Positions 1-9,555 of a stretch of DNA of 64,000 nt are shown here, piece after piece. A model generated the notes under the pieces. That model was not told the origin of the DNA and did no database searches. It saw only the letters and a list, made by a program, of their open reading frames with translations. Location of the stretch: the NCBI RefSeq assembly GCF_028649435.1, contig NZ_JAQSIN010000007.1. The stretch is one strand, 5' to 3'. Source of the stretch: Curvibacter microcysteis (GTDB taxonomy: Bacteria; Pseudomonadota; Gammaproteobacteria; Burkholderiales; Burkholderiaceae_C). Numbering within the stretch: position 1 is the first letter of the stretch; every line of letters starts with the position of its first letter. A program made the translations under genes and the position numbers.

Positions 1-818
1 GGTTTGTTCGGCTCGCGCTTGTCCCAGGGGTACATGAACACGCCGCCACGGGTCAGGATGCGGTGCACGTCGGCCACCATGCTGGCAATCCAGCGCATGT
101 TGAAGTCCTTGCCGCGCGGGCCTTCCTTGCCTTGCAGGCACTCGTCGATGTAGCGCTTCACCGGCTCGTCCCAGTGGCGCATGTTGCTCATGTTGATGGC
201 AAATTCTTTGGTGTCGGCCGGGATGGTGACGTTCTCTTGCGTCAGCACAAACGAGCCTTGTTCGCGGTCCAGCGTGAACATGCTCACGCCGTCGCCCACG
301 GTCAGCACCAGGGTGGTTTGCGGACCGTACACGCAGTAGCCTGCGGCCACTTGTTGGGCGCCGGCCTGCAAGAAGTCCTGTTCGGTCACGCCGGGCGAGC
401 CTTCAGGCTTCTTCAGCACGCTGAAGATGGTGCCGATGCTGACGTTGACGTCGATGTTGCTCGAGCCGTCGAGCGGGTCAAACAGCAGCAGGTATTCGCC
501 TTGCGGGTAACGGTTGGGCACCAAGTAGATGCTGTCCATTTCTTCCGAGGCCATGGCGGCCAGGTGACCGCCCCATTCGTTGGCTTCGATCAGCACCTCG
601 TTGGCGATGATGTCGAGCTTTTTTTGCACTTCGCCCTGCACGTTTTCACTGTCGGCCGAGCCGAGCACGCCGCCGAGCGCGCCCTTGTTGACGGCTTGGC
701 TGATGCTTTTGCAGGCGCGTGCCACGACTTCGAGCAGCAGGCGCAGTTGCGAGGGAATGTGACCTTCTTCGCGTTGCTGTTCAACGAGGTAGCGGGTCAG
801 GCTGATTTTTTGGGCCAT
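1..818 (-). CDS. fbp: Fructose-1,6-bisphosphatase class I (C-terminus outside window)
   Basis: Hydrolyses fructose 1,6-bisphosphate to fructose 6-phosphate in gluconeogenesis and the Calvin cycle; cytoplasmic, Mg-dependent. Translation from ATG at 818 gives about 272 residues before the window edge, against roughly 335 for the family, so the C-terminal part is missing. The class I metal/substrate signature DPLDGSSNID sits near residue 114, preceded by an acidic SEEMD stretch typical of the active site. The start is supported by AAGGAGA upstream. That ribosome site overlaps the pepN stop, with only 13 nt between the genes, so pepN-fbp is probably one transcript. Confidence 0.95.
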   Translation of the reverse strand, partial: MAQKISLTRYLVEQQREEGHIPSQLRLLLEVVARACKSISQAVNKGALGGVLGSADSENVQGEVQKKLDIIANEVLIEANEWGGHLAAMASEEMDSIYLVPNRYPQGEYLLLFDPLDGSSNIDVNVSIGTIFSVLKKPEGSPGVTEQDFLQAGAQQVAAGYCVYGPQTTLVLTVGDGVSMFTLDREQGSFVLTQENVTIPADTKEFAINMSNMRHWDEPVKRYIDECLQGKEGPRGKDFNMRWIASMVADVHRILTRGGVFMYPWDKREPNK

Positions 819-831
819 GGTTTTCTTCTCC

Positions 832-3525
832 TTAATCGGCGAGGGCGCGTGTCACGACTTCGCGCACGTCGTTGCTGAGGTCGGCTTTGGCGGCCACGCG
901 GGCAATGGCTTCGCGGGCGGCGCTGCGGTAGGGCTCGGCCAGCTTCTTCCAGCGGTCCAGGGCACGCGCCAGGCGGGCGGCCACTTGCGGGTTGATGGCA
1001 TCCAGCTCGATCACACGGTCGGCCCAGAACACATAACCTGCGGCGTCGCTGCGGTGGAAGGCGCCAGGGTTGGCGCTGCAGAAGCTGAAGATCACGCTGC
1101 GTGCCCGGTTGGGGTTGCGCAGGTTGAAGTCCGGGTGGTTCATCAGCTGGCGCACCGCCGGCAGCACATGGCCGCCATGGTCGGGCGCGCCGGCTTGCAG
1201 CGAGAACCACTTGTCAATCACCAGGGCCTCGTTCTTGAACAGGGCATGGAAGCGGCTCAGGGCCGGGGCGGCCAGTTCGTGGCCGCTGATGACCAGTGCG
1301 CTCAAGGCGTTGAAGCGGTCGGTCATGTTGGCCGCGTCCTTGAAGCGCTGGAAGGCCTTGCCAGGCCAGACCGTGTCACCGCTGCGGCGTGCCGCCACGC
1401 AGAGCTGGGTCAAGGCCAGGCCGGCCAGGGCGCGGCGACCGGAGGACACCGGGTCGGGCTGGTAGCCGCCGGTGTCGCGGTTGTCTTCCCAGGCCTGCTG
1501 CCATTGCGTCTGCAAGGCGGTGGCCAGTTGCTCGCGCATGGCTTCACGCACGGCATGGATGCGCTGCGGGTCGACCACGTCCAACTGCTCGGCCAGGTAG
1601 GTTTCCGAGGGCAGGGTCAGCACCAGTTCCTTGAAGGCGGCGTCCAGGGCCGGGTCGGCCAGCACCTGGCGCATGGCGTCCAGGTAGGCCTCGTCGAGCA
1701 CCGGGCTGTTGGCCAGGTCGCTGTCGCTGGTGATGGCTTTGAGCGCGCGCGCCAGGGCCAGGCGTTGGCCGGCTTCCCAGCGGTTGAAGGGGTCGTTGTC
1801 GTGCGCCAGCAGGGTCAGCAGCTCGGTGTCGGTGTAGGCATAGTCCAGCACCACCGGGGCCGAGAAGTCGCGCAGGATGGACGGCACGGGGGCGCTGTCC
1901 ACGTTGACGAAGGTCAGGGTCTCGCTGGCTTCGGTCAGCACAAAGGTGCGGGTGCCGGACTCGGCCTGGTTCCAGTGCGCCAGCTGCAGCGGCAGGGCCT
2001 GACCCTGGGCGTCCAGCAGCCCCAGGTTGACCGGGATCACGAACGGGTCCTTGATGGCCTGGCCTGGGGTCGGCGCACAGCTTTGCGTCAGGCTCAGGGT
2101 GTAGCTGCGGGCGGCCGCGTCGTACTGGCCGCTGGCGTGCAGGCGTGGCGTGCCAGCCTGGCTGTACCAGCGCTTGAACTGGGGCAGCAGGCGCGCCAGG
2201 TCGGACTGCGGGTTGGCGTCGGCAATGGCCTGGGCGAAGTCGTCGCAGGTCACGGCCTGGCCGTCGTGGCGCTCGAAGTACAGCTTCATGCCCTGGGCAA
2301 AACCGTCGCGTCCGACCAGGGTCTGCATCATGCGCACGACCTCGGCACCCTTTTCGTAGATGGTGACGGTGTAGAAGTTGTTGATCTCGATGTAGCTGTC
2401 AGGCCGCACCGGGTGGGCCATCGGGCCCGCGTCCTCGGGGAACTGCGCGGTGCGCAGCACGCGCACGTCTTCGATGCGTTTGACCGCCCGGGCCGAGGGG
2501 CTGCCGGCCAGATCTTGGCTGAACTCCTGGTCGCGGAAGACGGTCAGGCCTTCCTTGAGGCTGAGCTGGAACCAGTCCTGGCAGGTGACGCGGTTGCCGG
2601 TCCAGTTGTGGAAGTACTCATGACCGACCACGCTCTCGATGTTGCTGAAGTCAGCATCGGTGGCGGTGGCCTGGTTGGCCAGCACGTACTTGGTGTTGAA
2701 GATGTTGAGGCCCTTGTTCTCCATCGCGCCCATGTTGAAGTCGCTGGTGGCGACGATCATGAAGCGTTCCAGGTCCAAGGGCAGGCCGAAGCGGGCTTCG
2801 TCCCAGGCCACGCTGGCCATCAGCGAGTTCATCGCGTGCTCGGTCTTGTCCAAGTCGCCGGGGCGCACGAAGACCTGCAGCAGGTGGTCCTTGCCAGCGC
2901 GCGAGCGGATGCGTTGCTCGCGGGCCACCAGCTGGCCGGCCACCAACGCGAACAGGTAGCAAGGTTTCTTGTGCGGGTCCACCCACTTGGCAAAGTGGCG
3001 GCCGTCGTCCAGCGCGCCTTCCTCGACCAAATTACCGTTGGACAGCAGCACCGGGTACTTGGCCTTGTCGGCGCGCAGGGTGACGGTGTAGCTGGCCATC
3101 ACGTCCGGACGGTCCAGGAAGTAAGTGATGCGGCGGAACCCCTCGGCTTCACACTGGGTGAAGAAGGAGTCGTTGCTCACGTACAAGCCCATGAGCTTGG
3201 TGTTCTTGGCCGGGTTGCAGGTGGTGAAGATCTCCAGGTCAAAGGCTTCAGGGCCTTCGGGCAGGTTCTCCAGCACCAACTGATTGCCGTCCATCTTGAA
3301 GGACGTGCCTTGGCCGTTGACCAGCACGCGGGCCAGGTTGAGCTCCTCGCCGTCCAGGCGCAGGGCCTGGGGCGCGACGTCGCCATTGCGACGCAGGCGC
3401 ATCTTGTTGAGCACGCGGGTCTTGGCGGGGTCGAGGTCGAACACCAGTTCAACCGTGTCGATCCAGTACGCGGGAGCGGTGTAGTCTGCACGGTGGATGG
3501 CCGTGGCTTGTCCTTCTCGCATCAT
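832..3525 (-). CDS. pepN: Aminopeptidase N (M1 metallopeptidase)
   Basis: Zinc aminopeptidase that removes N-terminal residues from peptides in cytosolic peptide turnover. The product is 897 residues, close to the length of E. coli PepN. The exopeptidase motif GAMEN is at 266-270. The zinc site HEYFH is at 302-306, with the third ligand Glu325 in the sequence LKEGL. Two tandem ATGs open the gene; AGGAAAG lies about 10 nt upstream of the first. It lies between prfB and fbp on the same strand. A long open frame antisense to it is a codon-bias artefact. Confidence 0.96.
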   Translation of the reverse strand: MMREGQATAIHRADYTAPAYWIDTVELVFDLDPAKTRVLNKMRLRRNGDVAPQALRLDGEELNLARVLVNGQGTSFKMDGNQLVLENLPEGPEAFDLEIFTTCNPAKNTKLMGLYVSNDSFFTQCEAEGFRRITYFLDRPDVMASYTVTLRADKAKYPVLLSNGNLVEEGALDDGRHFAKWVDPHKKPCYLFALVAGQLVAREQRIRSRAGKDHLLQVFVRPGDLDKTEHAMNSLMASVAWDEARFGLPLDLERFMIVATSDFNMGAMENKGLNIFNTKYVLANQATATDADFSNIESVVGHEYFHNWTGNRVTCQDWFQLSLKEGLTVFRDQEFSQDLAGSPSARAVKRIEDVRVLRTAQFPEDAGPMAHPVRPDSYIEINNFYTVTIYEKGAEVVRMMQTLVGRDGFAQGMKLYFERHDGQAVTCDDFAQAIADANPQSDLARLLPQFKRWYSQAGTPRLHASGQYDAAARSYTLSLTQSCAPTPGQAIKDPFVIPVNLGLLDAQGQALPLQLAHWNQAESGTRTFVLTEASETLTFVNVDSAPVPSILRDFSAPVVLDYAYTDTELLTLLAHDNDPFNRWEAGQRLALARALKAITSDSDLANSPVLDEAYLDAMRQVLADPALDAAFKELVLTLPSETYLAEQLDVVDPQRIHAVREAMREQLATALQTQWQQAWEDNRDTGGYQPDPVSSGRRALAGLALTQLCVAARRSGDTVWPGKAFQRFKDAANMTDRFNALSALVISGHELAAPALSRFHALFKNEALVIDKWFSLQAGAPDHGGHVLPAVRQLMNHPDFNLRNPNRARSVIFSFCSANPGAFHRSDAAGYVFWADRVIELDAINPQVAARLARALDRWKKLAEPYRSAAREAIARVAAKADLSNDVREVVTRALAD

Positions 3526-3573
3526 TGGCTTTCTTTCCTGTGGGCCCGGGTCGGGCTTGGGGTGGATGGGGGG

Positions 3574-4678
3574 TCAGACGCCTTGCTTGAGCGAGGCTTC
3601 GATGAACGCGTCCAGGTCGCCGTCCAGCACCTTTTGGGTGTTGGAGATTTCGACGTTGGTGCGCAAGTCCTTGATGCGGCTCTGGTCCAGCACGTAGCTG
3701 CGGATCTGGTGGCCCCAGCCCACATCGGTCTTGGTGTCTTCGAGCTTTTGCTGCTCTTCCATGCGCTTGCGCATTTCAAAGTCGTACAGGCGCGAGCGCA
3801 GGCGCTTCCAGGCCACGTCGCGGTTGCTGTGTTGGCTGCGGCCGTCCTGGCACTGCACCACGATGCCGGTGGGCATGTGGGTCAGGCGCACGGCGGAGTC
3901 GGTCTTGTTGATGTGCTGACCGCCGGCGCCGCTGGCGCGGTAGGTGTCGGTGCGCACATCGGCCGGGTTGATGTCGATCTCGATCGAGTCATCGACTTCG
4001 GGGTAGACGAACACGCTGGCGAAGCTGGTGTGGCGACCGCCCGACGAGTCGAAAGGCGACTTGCGCACCAGGCGGTGCACGCCGGTTTCAGTGCGCAACA
4101 GGCCAAAGGCGTACTCGCCTTCGACCTTGATGGTGGCGCTCTTGATGCCGGCCACATCGCCCGGGGTTTCGTCTTCCACCGTGGCTTTGAAGCCCTTGCG
4201 CTCGGCGTACTTCAGGTACTGGCGCAGCAGCATGCTGGCCCAGTCGCAGGCCTCGGTGCCACCGGCGCCGGCTTGCAGGTCCAGGAAGCAGGGGCTGGGG
4301 TCGGCCGGCTGGTTGAACATGCGGCGGAACTCGAGCTGCTCGATCGATTGCGTCAGCTGCGCGCACTCGGCCTCGATGGTCTCGAGGCCGGCTTCGTCGC
4401 CGTCTTCCTTGCTCATTTCATAGAGCTCGGTGTTGTCGGCCAGCTCAGTGGTCAGGCGCTCGATCACCAACACGATGTCGTCGAGGGCTTTTTTCTCTTT
4501 GCCCAGTTCCTGGGCTTTCTTGGGGTCGTTCCAGACGCTGGGGTCTTCCAGCGAGGCGTTGACGGTCCTCAGGCGTTCAGCTTTGGCATCGTAGTCAAAG
4601 ATACCTCCGTAAATCGACCGTGCGGGCGCTCAGGTCCGCCAGGTTGGTGCCGATGAGGTTGACGCGTTCTGCTTCCAT
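3574..4678 (-). CDS. prfB: Peptide chain release factor 2, programmed +1 frameshift
   Basis: Recognises UAA/UGA stop codons and triggers peptide release. The gene is in two frames. The first runs from ATG at 4678 (MEAERVNLIG) to an in-frame TGA at 4595-4597. The second continues from the +1 frame with DYDAKAERLR and runs to 3574. Skipping T4597 gives about 367 residues, the normal RF2 length. The RF2 specificity tripeptide SPF (in KSPFDSSGG) and the catalytic GGQ (in GAGGQHINKTDS) are both present. The start is supported by AGGAA upstream. The frameshift makes RF2 autoregulate its own synthesis, as in E. coli. Confidence 0.96.
4594..4608 (-). promoter_or_regulatory. prfB programmed +1 frameshift site
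   Basis: Read on the minus strand the site is GGAGG-TAT-CTT-TGA-C. It has an internal Shine-Dalgarno-like GGAGG three bases before the slippery CTT, followed by the weak stop TGA-C. This is the same architecture as E. coli prfB (AGGGGG-TAT-CTT-TGA-C). Low RF2 lets the ribosome slip from CTT T to the +1 GAC codon. Confidence 0.95.
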
Positions 4679-4805
4679 GATTTTTTCCTGTGAGTGTTCG
4701 GGGGCAGGCGACGGGCGCCGCAAGATGGCGGCGCCGGTGGCGTGCAAACCCTGCATTTTCTCACGGGTCTTGCTTGGGCAGGCGGGGGGCGTGTCGGGGG
4801 CGCCC

Positions 4806-4831
4806 ATAAAAAAGACCGCCGAAGCGGTCTG
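4806..4831 (-). terminator. Rho-independent terminator after the lactate permease gene
   Basis: On the minus strand AGACCGC-TTCG-GCGGTCT is followed by a run of T. A stable stem with a TTCG tetraloop lies about 43 nt past the permease stop codon. Confidence 0.85.
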
Positions 4832-4873
4832 TGGCAGGGCGCAGCGCCAGTCCAGGCGGGCTGGCAAGGGCTC

Positions 4874-6535
4874 TCAGGGGATCACCATCAGGGTGAACGG
4901 CGGCACATAGGCCTGCAGCGTCACGAAGATACCGACCAGGCAGGCCAAGGCGATCGAGTGGAAGAACACATAGCGCAGGATGTCGCCTTCGTGGTTGAAC
5001 CAGCGGGTGGCGGTGGAGGCCACGACGATGGACTGTGCGTCGATCATCTTGCCCATCACGCCGCCCGAGCTGTTGGCGGCCCCCATCAGGTTGGGCGACA
5101 GGCCCAGTTGCTCGGCAGCCACCTTCTGCATGCCACCAAACAGCACGTTGGAGGCGGTGTCCGAGCCCGTCAGCGCCACGCCCAGCCAGCCCATCAAGGT
5201 GCCGAAGAAGGGGTAGAACATGCCGGTCGAGGCAAAAGCCAGGCCCAGGGTGGTGTCCAGGCCGGAATAGCGGGTCAGCGTGCCCAGGGCCAGCATCAGC
5301 ACGATGGTCAGCAGCGAGTAGCGCACCAACCAGACCGTCTTGCCAAAGGACTTGACCAGGGCGGGCACGGTGTAGCCCATCACCAGACCACCGACGATGG
5401 CGGCCAACAAGATGCCGGTACCCGTCATGGACAGCAGGTTGAGCACGAACTCAGCGCTTTCAGCCGTGGCCTTGGGGACCACTGGCGGCACTTTTTCGAT
5501 CATCTTGTGCAGTCCGTCGATGGCGAACTTGGGGGCCCAGATGCTGTTCAAGAAGGTCTTGGTGACAGGCAGCCCCCAGACGAACACAAACACGGTCAAG
5601 ATGACCCAAGGTGTCCAGGCCTTGACCACGACGGCGCGTGGGTGCACGGTGGGGACGGTGGGCTTTTGCGCTTCGCCGCCACTGGCCTCATGGCCCTTCA
5701 GGGACACGGAGGTCCAGACCTCCGCCGGCTTCCACACCTTCAGGAAGCCGACCAGGGCCGCCATCGAGCACATGGCCGCGATCACGTCCACCAGCTCTGG
5801 GCCCATGTAGTTGGACACCAGGAACTGCGGAATGGCAAAGCTGAGGCCGGTCACCAAAATGGCGGGCCAGATCTGCTTCATGCCGCGCCAGCCAGCGAAG
5901 GCCCAGATCAGCCAGAAGGGCACCAGCAGCGAGAAGAAGGGCAGTTGGCGGCCGATCATGGCCGACACCTCGGCCAGGTCGTAGCCGTGCACCTTGGCCA
6001 GGGTGATCACCGGCGTGCCCAGCGCGCCATAAGCCACCGGGGCGGTGTTGGCGATCAGTGACAGGCCCGAGGCGGCCAGGGGCGAAAAACCCAGACCGAT
6101 CAAGATGGCGGCTGTCACCGCCACCGGGGTGCCAAAGCCGGCTGCGCCTTCAAAAAAGGCACCGAAGGCAAAGGCGATCAGCAGCAGTTGCAGACGGCGG
6201 TCTTCGGTGATGCCGGCAATCGAGTCCTGCAGCACCTTGAAGCTGCCGTTTTGCTCGGTCAGCTGGTGCAAGAAGATGATGGTGAGCACGATCCAGCCAA
6301 TGGGCATCAGGCCTGTGAGGCCGCCCAGGAAGGCGGCTTTGCCGGCCATGTCGATCGGCATGCCGAAGGCCAACACGGCAATCGCGATGGCGCTGAGCAA
6401 CCCCAGGCCAGCTGCGATGTGCGCTTTGAGGTGCAAAAAGCCAAGGCCGACCAGCATGACGACCACGGGTACGGCCGCCAGCAGGGTGGACAAAAGCATA
6501 TTGCCTGTCGGGTTGTAAACCTGTTGCCAAATCAT
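4874..6535 (-). CDS. lldP: L-lactate permease (LctP family)
   Basis: Inner-membrane lactate (and glycolate) symporter. The 553-residue product is hydrophobic throughout, with about a dozen membrane segments, as expected for LctP. Family-typical stretches are visible, including the Gly/Ala-rich FFEGAAGFGTPVAVTAA near residue 130 and GALGTPVITLA near 170. The ATG at 6535 has GGAGA six bases upstream. The gene stands alone with its own terminator; no lactate dehydrogenase genes are adjacent, so lactate oxidation must be encoded elsewhere. Confidence 0.93.
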   Translation of the reverse strand: MIWQQVYNPTGNMLLSTLLAAVPVVVMLVGLGFLHLKAHIAAGLGLLSAIAIAVLAFGMPIDMAGKAAFLGGLTGLMPIGWIVLTIIFLHQLTEQNGSFKVLQDSIAGITEDRRLQLLLIAFAFGAFFEGAAGFGTPVAVTAAILIGLGFSPLAASGLSLIANTAPVAYGALGTPVITLAKVHGYDLAEVSAMIGRQLPFFSLLVPFWLIWAFAGWRGMKQIWPAILVTGLSFAIPQFLVSNYMGPELVDVIAAMCSMAALVGFLKVWKPAEVWTSVSLKGHEASGGEAQKPTVPTVHPRAVVVKAWTPWVILTVFVFVWGLPVTKTFLNSIWAPKFAIDGLHKMIEKVPPVVPKATAESAEFVLNLLSMTGTGILLAAIVGGLVMGYTVPALVKSFGKTVWLVRYSLLTIVLMLALGTLTRYSGLDTTLGLAFASTGMFYPFFGTLMGWLGVALTGSDTASNVLFGGMQKVAAEQLGLSPNLMGAANSSGGVMGKMIDAQSIVVASTATRWFNHEGDILRYVFFHSIALACLVGIFVTLQAYVPPFTLMVIP

Positions 6536-6716
6536 CTGTTATCTCCTGTGTTGTTGATGGGGCACAGGGACTTTAGCCAGCCGATTTGGCGCATGGCTGT
6601 CGTGAAGCTGTCGGTTCGGCCCTTCGAGCCTGAAAAAATTTCACAGATCGATTGCGGAATTTGATGCGGGCTGACTTGAGGCTTGAAAGGCGAAGAAATC
6701 CTTTTATTTCAAGGGT

Positions 6717-8279
6717 TTACACGGCTTGTGGCAGAGTTTTTGTTGTGTTCGCTGATGAGGTCTTGAAGAAGGCCACGGAGCGCACCAATTCCGCGGCTTG
6801 CTGCTGCAGGCTCTGCGCTGCCGCTGCGCTTTGTTCGACCAAGGCGGCGTTTTGCTGGGTTGTCTGGTCCAGCTGTTGAATGGCCAGTCCGATCTGGCTC
6901 ACCCCCGTGCTTTGTTCGCGGCTGGCTGCGCTGATCTCGGCCATGAGACGGGTCACCTCGGCGATGGAGGTCACCAGCCTGGTCATGGTCTGACCCGCCT
7001 GGCCGGCGACCTCCGCGCCTTGGTTGACCTCGCTGTGGCTGGTTTGGATCAGGGCTTTGATTTCACGCGCCGCCGCGGCGCTGCGTTGGGCCAGTACCCG
7101 CACCTCGCTGGCGACCACGGCAAAGCCGCGCCCCTGCTCGCCCGCCCGGGCGGCCTCCACGGCGGCGTTCAAGGCCAGGATGTTGGTCTGGAAGGCTATC
7201 CCATCGATCACCCCGGTGATGTCGGCGATGCGGTGCGCGCTGTGCTGCATTTGCTGCACGGACAGCACCACCGATTGCACAGCCTGGCCCGCTCTTTGGG
7301 CCGTGCTGGAGGCGTCGCCACTGACGTGTTCCGCCCGGCTGGCGTTGTCCGCGTTGTTCTGGACTGTGGCCGACATCTGCTCCATGGCGGCCGAGGTCTG
7401 CTCCAGTGCCGAGGCCTGCTGCTCGGTGCGCAGGCTCAGGTCGTGGTTGCCGACGGCGATCTCGGCGCTGGCGTGGGCCACGCTTTCGGCACCGGCCCGC
7501 ACTTGGCTCACGACCTCGGACAGCCGGGTTTGCATGTCGGCCATGGCGCGCAGCAGATCGGCCAGTTCATCGCGGCCGTGGGCGTGCATGGGCAGGCTCA
7601 GGTCGCCATCGGCCACCGCCCGGCTCAGCCGCACCGCACGGCCCAAGGGGGCCGTGACCGAGCGGCTGAACCCCCAGGCGCCCAGCCCGCTGAGCACGCA
7701 AACCAAGCCCATCACGCCCAGACTGATGCCCGTGCTGGCGCGGGCCTGACGGGCCGCTTCGGCGCCTGAGGCTTCGCTGGCCTGGCGAATCAAGGCAGTG
7801 GCCTGGTCCAGCAACTGGGCCGGTTCACGGTCAATGCCGGTGACTGCTTTGTCGCCGGCTGAAGCGTCGAATTGCGCTGCCTCGTAGGCCGCGAGGCCCT
7901 GGCGGTAGGCCTGGCCCATGCGCTCATGCGATTGAGAGAATTTTTGCAGCAAGGCCCGGGCTTCGGGGTGATGAACCTGGCTTTGCAGGGACTGGGCACT
8001 TTGACGCACGGCGGCTTCTTGCTTTTCGAAGGCACTCCAGTAGCGCTGGCGCTGCTGGTCGTCACGGCCCCGCAGCAGCACGTTCTTCCATTCCTGGATC
8101 TGCACCTTGAAGTCACTTAGCAGTTGCACCGCGCCCAGGGCGTGCTCGTGGTCGCGCTGCACGACCTCTTGGTAGACGTTGATGGACTGGTTGAGCTGGA
8201 ACAGCCCGAACAAGGCGGCGGCCAGCAAGGCGGCCAAGGCACTGGCGAAGGCCAGCGGCAGTTTGAGACTCAGGCGCAT
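6717..8279 (-). CDS. Methyl-accepting chemotaxis protein
   Basis: Transmembrane chemoreceptor signalling to CheA/CheW. Starting at ATG 8279 it is 520 residues. The first membrane helix is at about 8-27, followed by an alpha-helical periplasmic sensor of roughly 150 residues, a second helix at about 184-204, a HAMP domain, and the cytoplasmic coiled coil. The highly conserved hairpin tip is visible (IDGIAFQTNILALNAAVEAA, then AGEQGRGFAVVASEVR). There is no C-terminal CheR-docking pentapeptide. I chose 8279 rather than an in-frame start 18 nt upstream because GGAGGAG lies six bases before it. No che genes are nearby; the ligand is unknown. Confidence 0.93.
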   Translation of the reverse strand: MRLSLKLPLAFASALAALLAAALFGLFQLNQSINVYQEVVQRDHEHALGAVQLLSDFKVQIQEWKNVLLRGRDDQQRQRYWSAFEKQEAAVRQSAQSLQSQVHHPEARALLQKFSQSHERMGQAYRQGLAAYEAAQFDASAGDKAVTGIDREPAQLLDQATALIRQASEASGAEAARQARASTGISLGVMGLVCVLSGLGAWGFSRSVTAPLGRAVRLSRAVADGDLSLPMHAHGRDELADLLRAMADMQTRLSEVVSQVRAGAESVAHASAEIAVGNHDLSLRTEQQASALEQTSAAMEQMSATVQNNADNASRAEHVSGDASSTAQRAGQAVQSVVLSVQQMQHSAHRIADITGVIDGIAFQTNILALNAAVEAARAGEQGRGFAVVASEVRVLAQRSAAAAREIKALIQTSHSEVNQGAEVAGQAGQTMTRLVTSIAEVTRLMAEISAASREQSTGVSQIGLAIQQLDQTTQQNAALVEQSAAAAQSLQQQAAELVRSVAFFKTSSANTTKTLPQAV

Positions 8280-8411
8280 GCGCTTCTCCTCCAGCAACTC
8301 AGTGGCCGCGGAATCGGCCGCCAGGGGATGCTGGTCGCCGTGCCGCTGCTCAAGCGCCTAGTTTTGCAGAGATTGCGTTTTTTGTCTCAAGTTGTATCTA
8401 ACGTCGGCTTT

Positions 8412-9335
8412 TCACGCCAGAAACGCCGTCAACAGCCCCGCCAGCACTTCGGGCTGGTCGTGGTGCAGCATGTGGCCGGCGTTCTCGACGCGGGCAATGC
8501 GGTGCTGGGGCACGCGGCTCAGGCGTTGGTGGTATTCGGCGAGGGTGTACTGGCCTTTCCACCATTGGCTCAGGCTGTCGTCGGCCGCCTCCACCGCCAA
8601 GACCGGGGCGCTGATGCGCTGGTACAGCTCCAGCGCCTCATCGGCACGGTAAATCTGGGCACTGGTCACTTTGTGCGCGGCCTCGCCCAGGATTTGCCAA
8701 TGCGAAGGGCCATCGGCTTGCGGCAGCGCTTGAGCCCAGTGCTGGGCCAGCCACTGCGCTTTGTCGGCACCCAGGCGTGGGTTGGTCTTCATCAGGCGCT
8801 GGGCCACACCCTCCAGGCTGTCATAGCTTTTGAGGGCCATTTCGCCGCGCTGCAAGGCCTTGAGCTCATCCATCCACTTGGCATAGCGGCCCGGTGCCTG
8901 TGAGGGACGCGAGGCCGGCAGGCCAAAGCCTTCGAGGTTGACCAGGCGTCGGATGCGTTGCGGCCGGGCGCCGGCGTACATCATCACCACATTGCCCCCC
9001 ATGCTGTGGCCGACCAAGTCCACCGGTAGATCGCCCGCGCAATGGTCGAGCAGGAAGTCCAGGTCGCCCAGGTAGTCGGCAAAGTGGTAGTGGTCGCAGG
9101 CGGGCCCCGTGGTCAGGCCAAAGCCGCGCCAGTCGGGGGCGATGATGTAAGGATCACCGGCCAGGGCGTCGACCACAAACTGGTAGGACGCGGCCACGTC
9201 CATCCAGCCATGCACCAGCACCAGCGGGGCCCGGCCCGGCTGGGGCTGGCCCCAGACGCGGACGTGGTATCGGTGGCCCCGGATCGGGATGAATTCACTG
9301 CGGGAGGGGCGTCGTGGCACGTACATGCCGTCCAT
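8412..9335 (-). CDS. Alpha/beta hydrolase
   Basis: A 307-residue serine hydrolase of the alpha/beta fold. HGW near residue 42 begins the oxyanion-hole region. The nucleophile elbow is GHSMGG near residue 111. The acid is probably in EAADDS and the catalytic His in NAGHMLHH near the C-terminus. No signal peptide is seen. GGAG lies eight bases before the first ATG. The substrate cannot be deduced; relatives include esterases and epoxide or haloalkane hydrolases. Confidence 0.88.
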   Translation of the reverse strand: MDGMYVPRRPSRSEFIPIRGHRYHVRVWGQPQPGRAPLVLVHGWMDVAASYQFVVDALAGDPYIIAPDWRGFGLTTGPACDHYHFADYLGDLDFLLDHCAGDLPVDLVGHSMGGNVVMMYAGARPQRIRRLVNLEGFGLPASRPSQAPGRYAKWMDELKALQRGEMALKSYDSLEGVAQRLMKTNPRLGADKAQWLAQHWAQALPQADGPSHWQILGEAAHKVTSAQIYRADEALELYQRISAPVLAVEAADDSLSQWWKGQYTLAEYHQRLSRVPQHRIARVENAGHMLHHDQPEVLAGLLTAFLA

Positions 9336-9516
9336 GATACGAACTCCAGCAGTGCCCAGTCAGTCAAGCGCAGGACAGGGCGCCCCCCATGGCCAACCCC
9401 TGCAGGGCGGGGCTCAGCACAATTTTCGGCACGCTCGTACACTGCTGCGGTTTGTGTTTTCCGAGGGGCGTGCAGTTGGGCGGCCAGCGGCCTCGGATTG
9501 CCGTCGATAGCCCTCT

Positions 9517-9541
9517 TTTGGGGCCTTGGGCCCCTTGTTTT
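9517..9541 (+). terminator. Terminator-like hairpin in the leader of the aldo-keto reductase gene
   Basis: GGGGCC-TTG-GGCCCC is followed by TTGTTTTT and lies only about 15 nt before the start codon of the downstream gene. It has the form of a small intrinsic terminator or attenuator. The short stem leaves its activity uncertain. Confidence 0.4.
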
Positions 9542-9555
9542 TGATCGGAGTTTCC

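Noticed and set aside
817..4656. 1279-codon open frame antisense to pepN and prfB
   Set aside because: It is a shadow caused by high third-position GC. It has low-complexity Val/Gly/His/Gln content, no recognisable domain, and lies opposite two certain genes.
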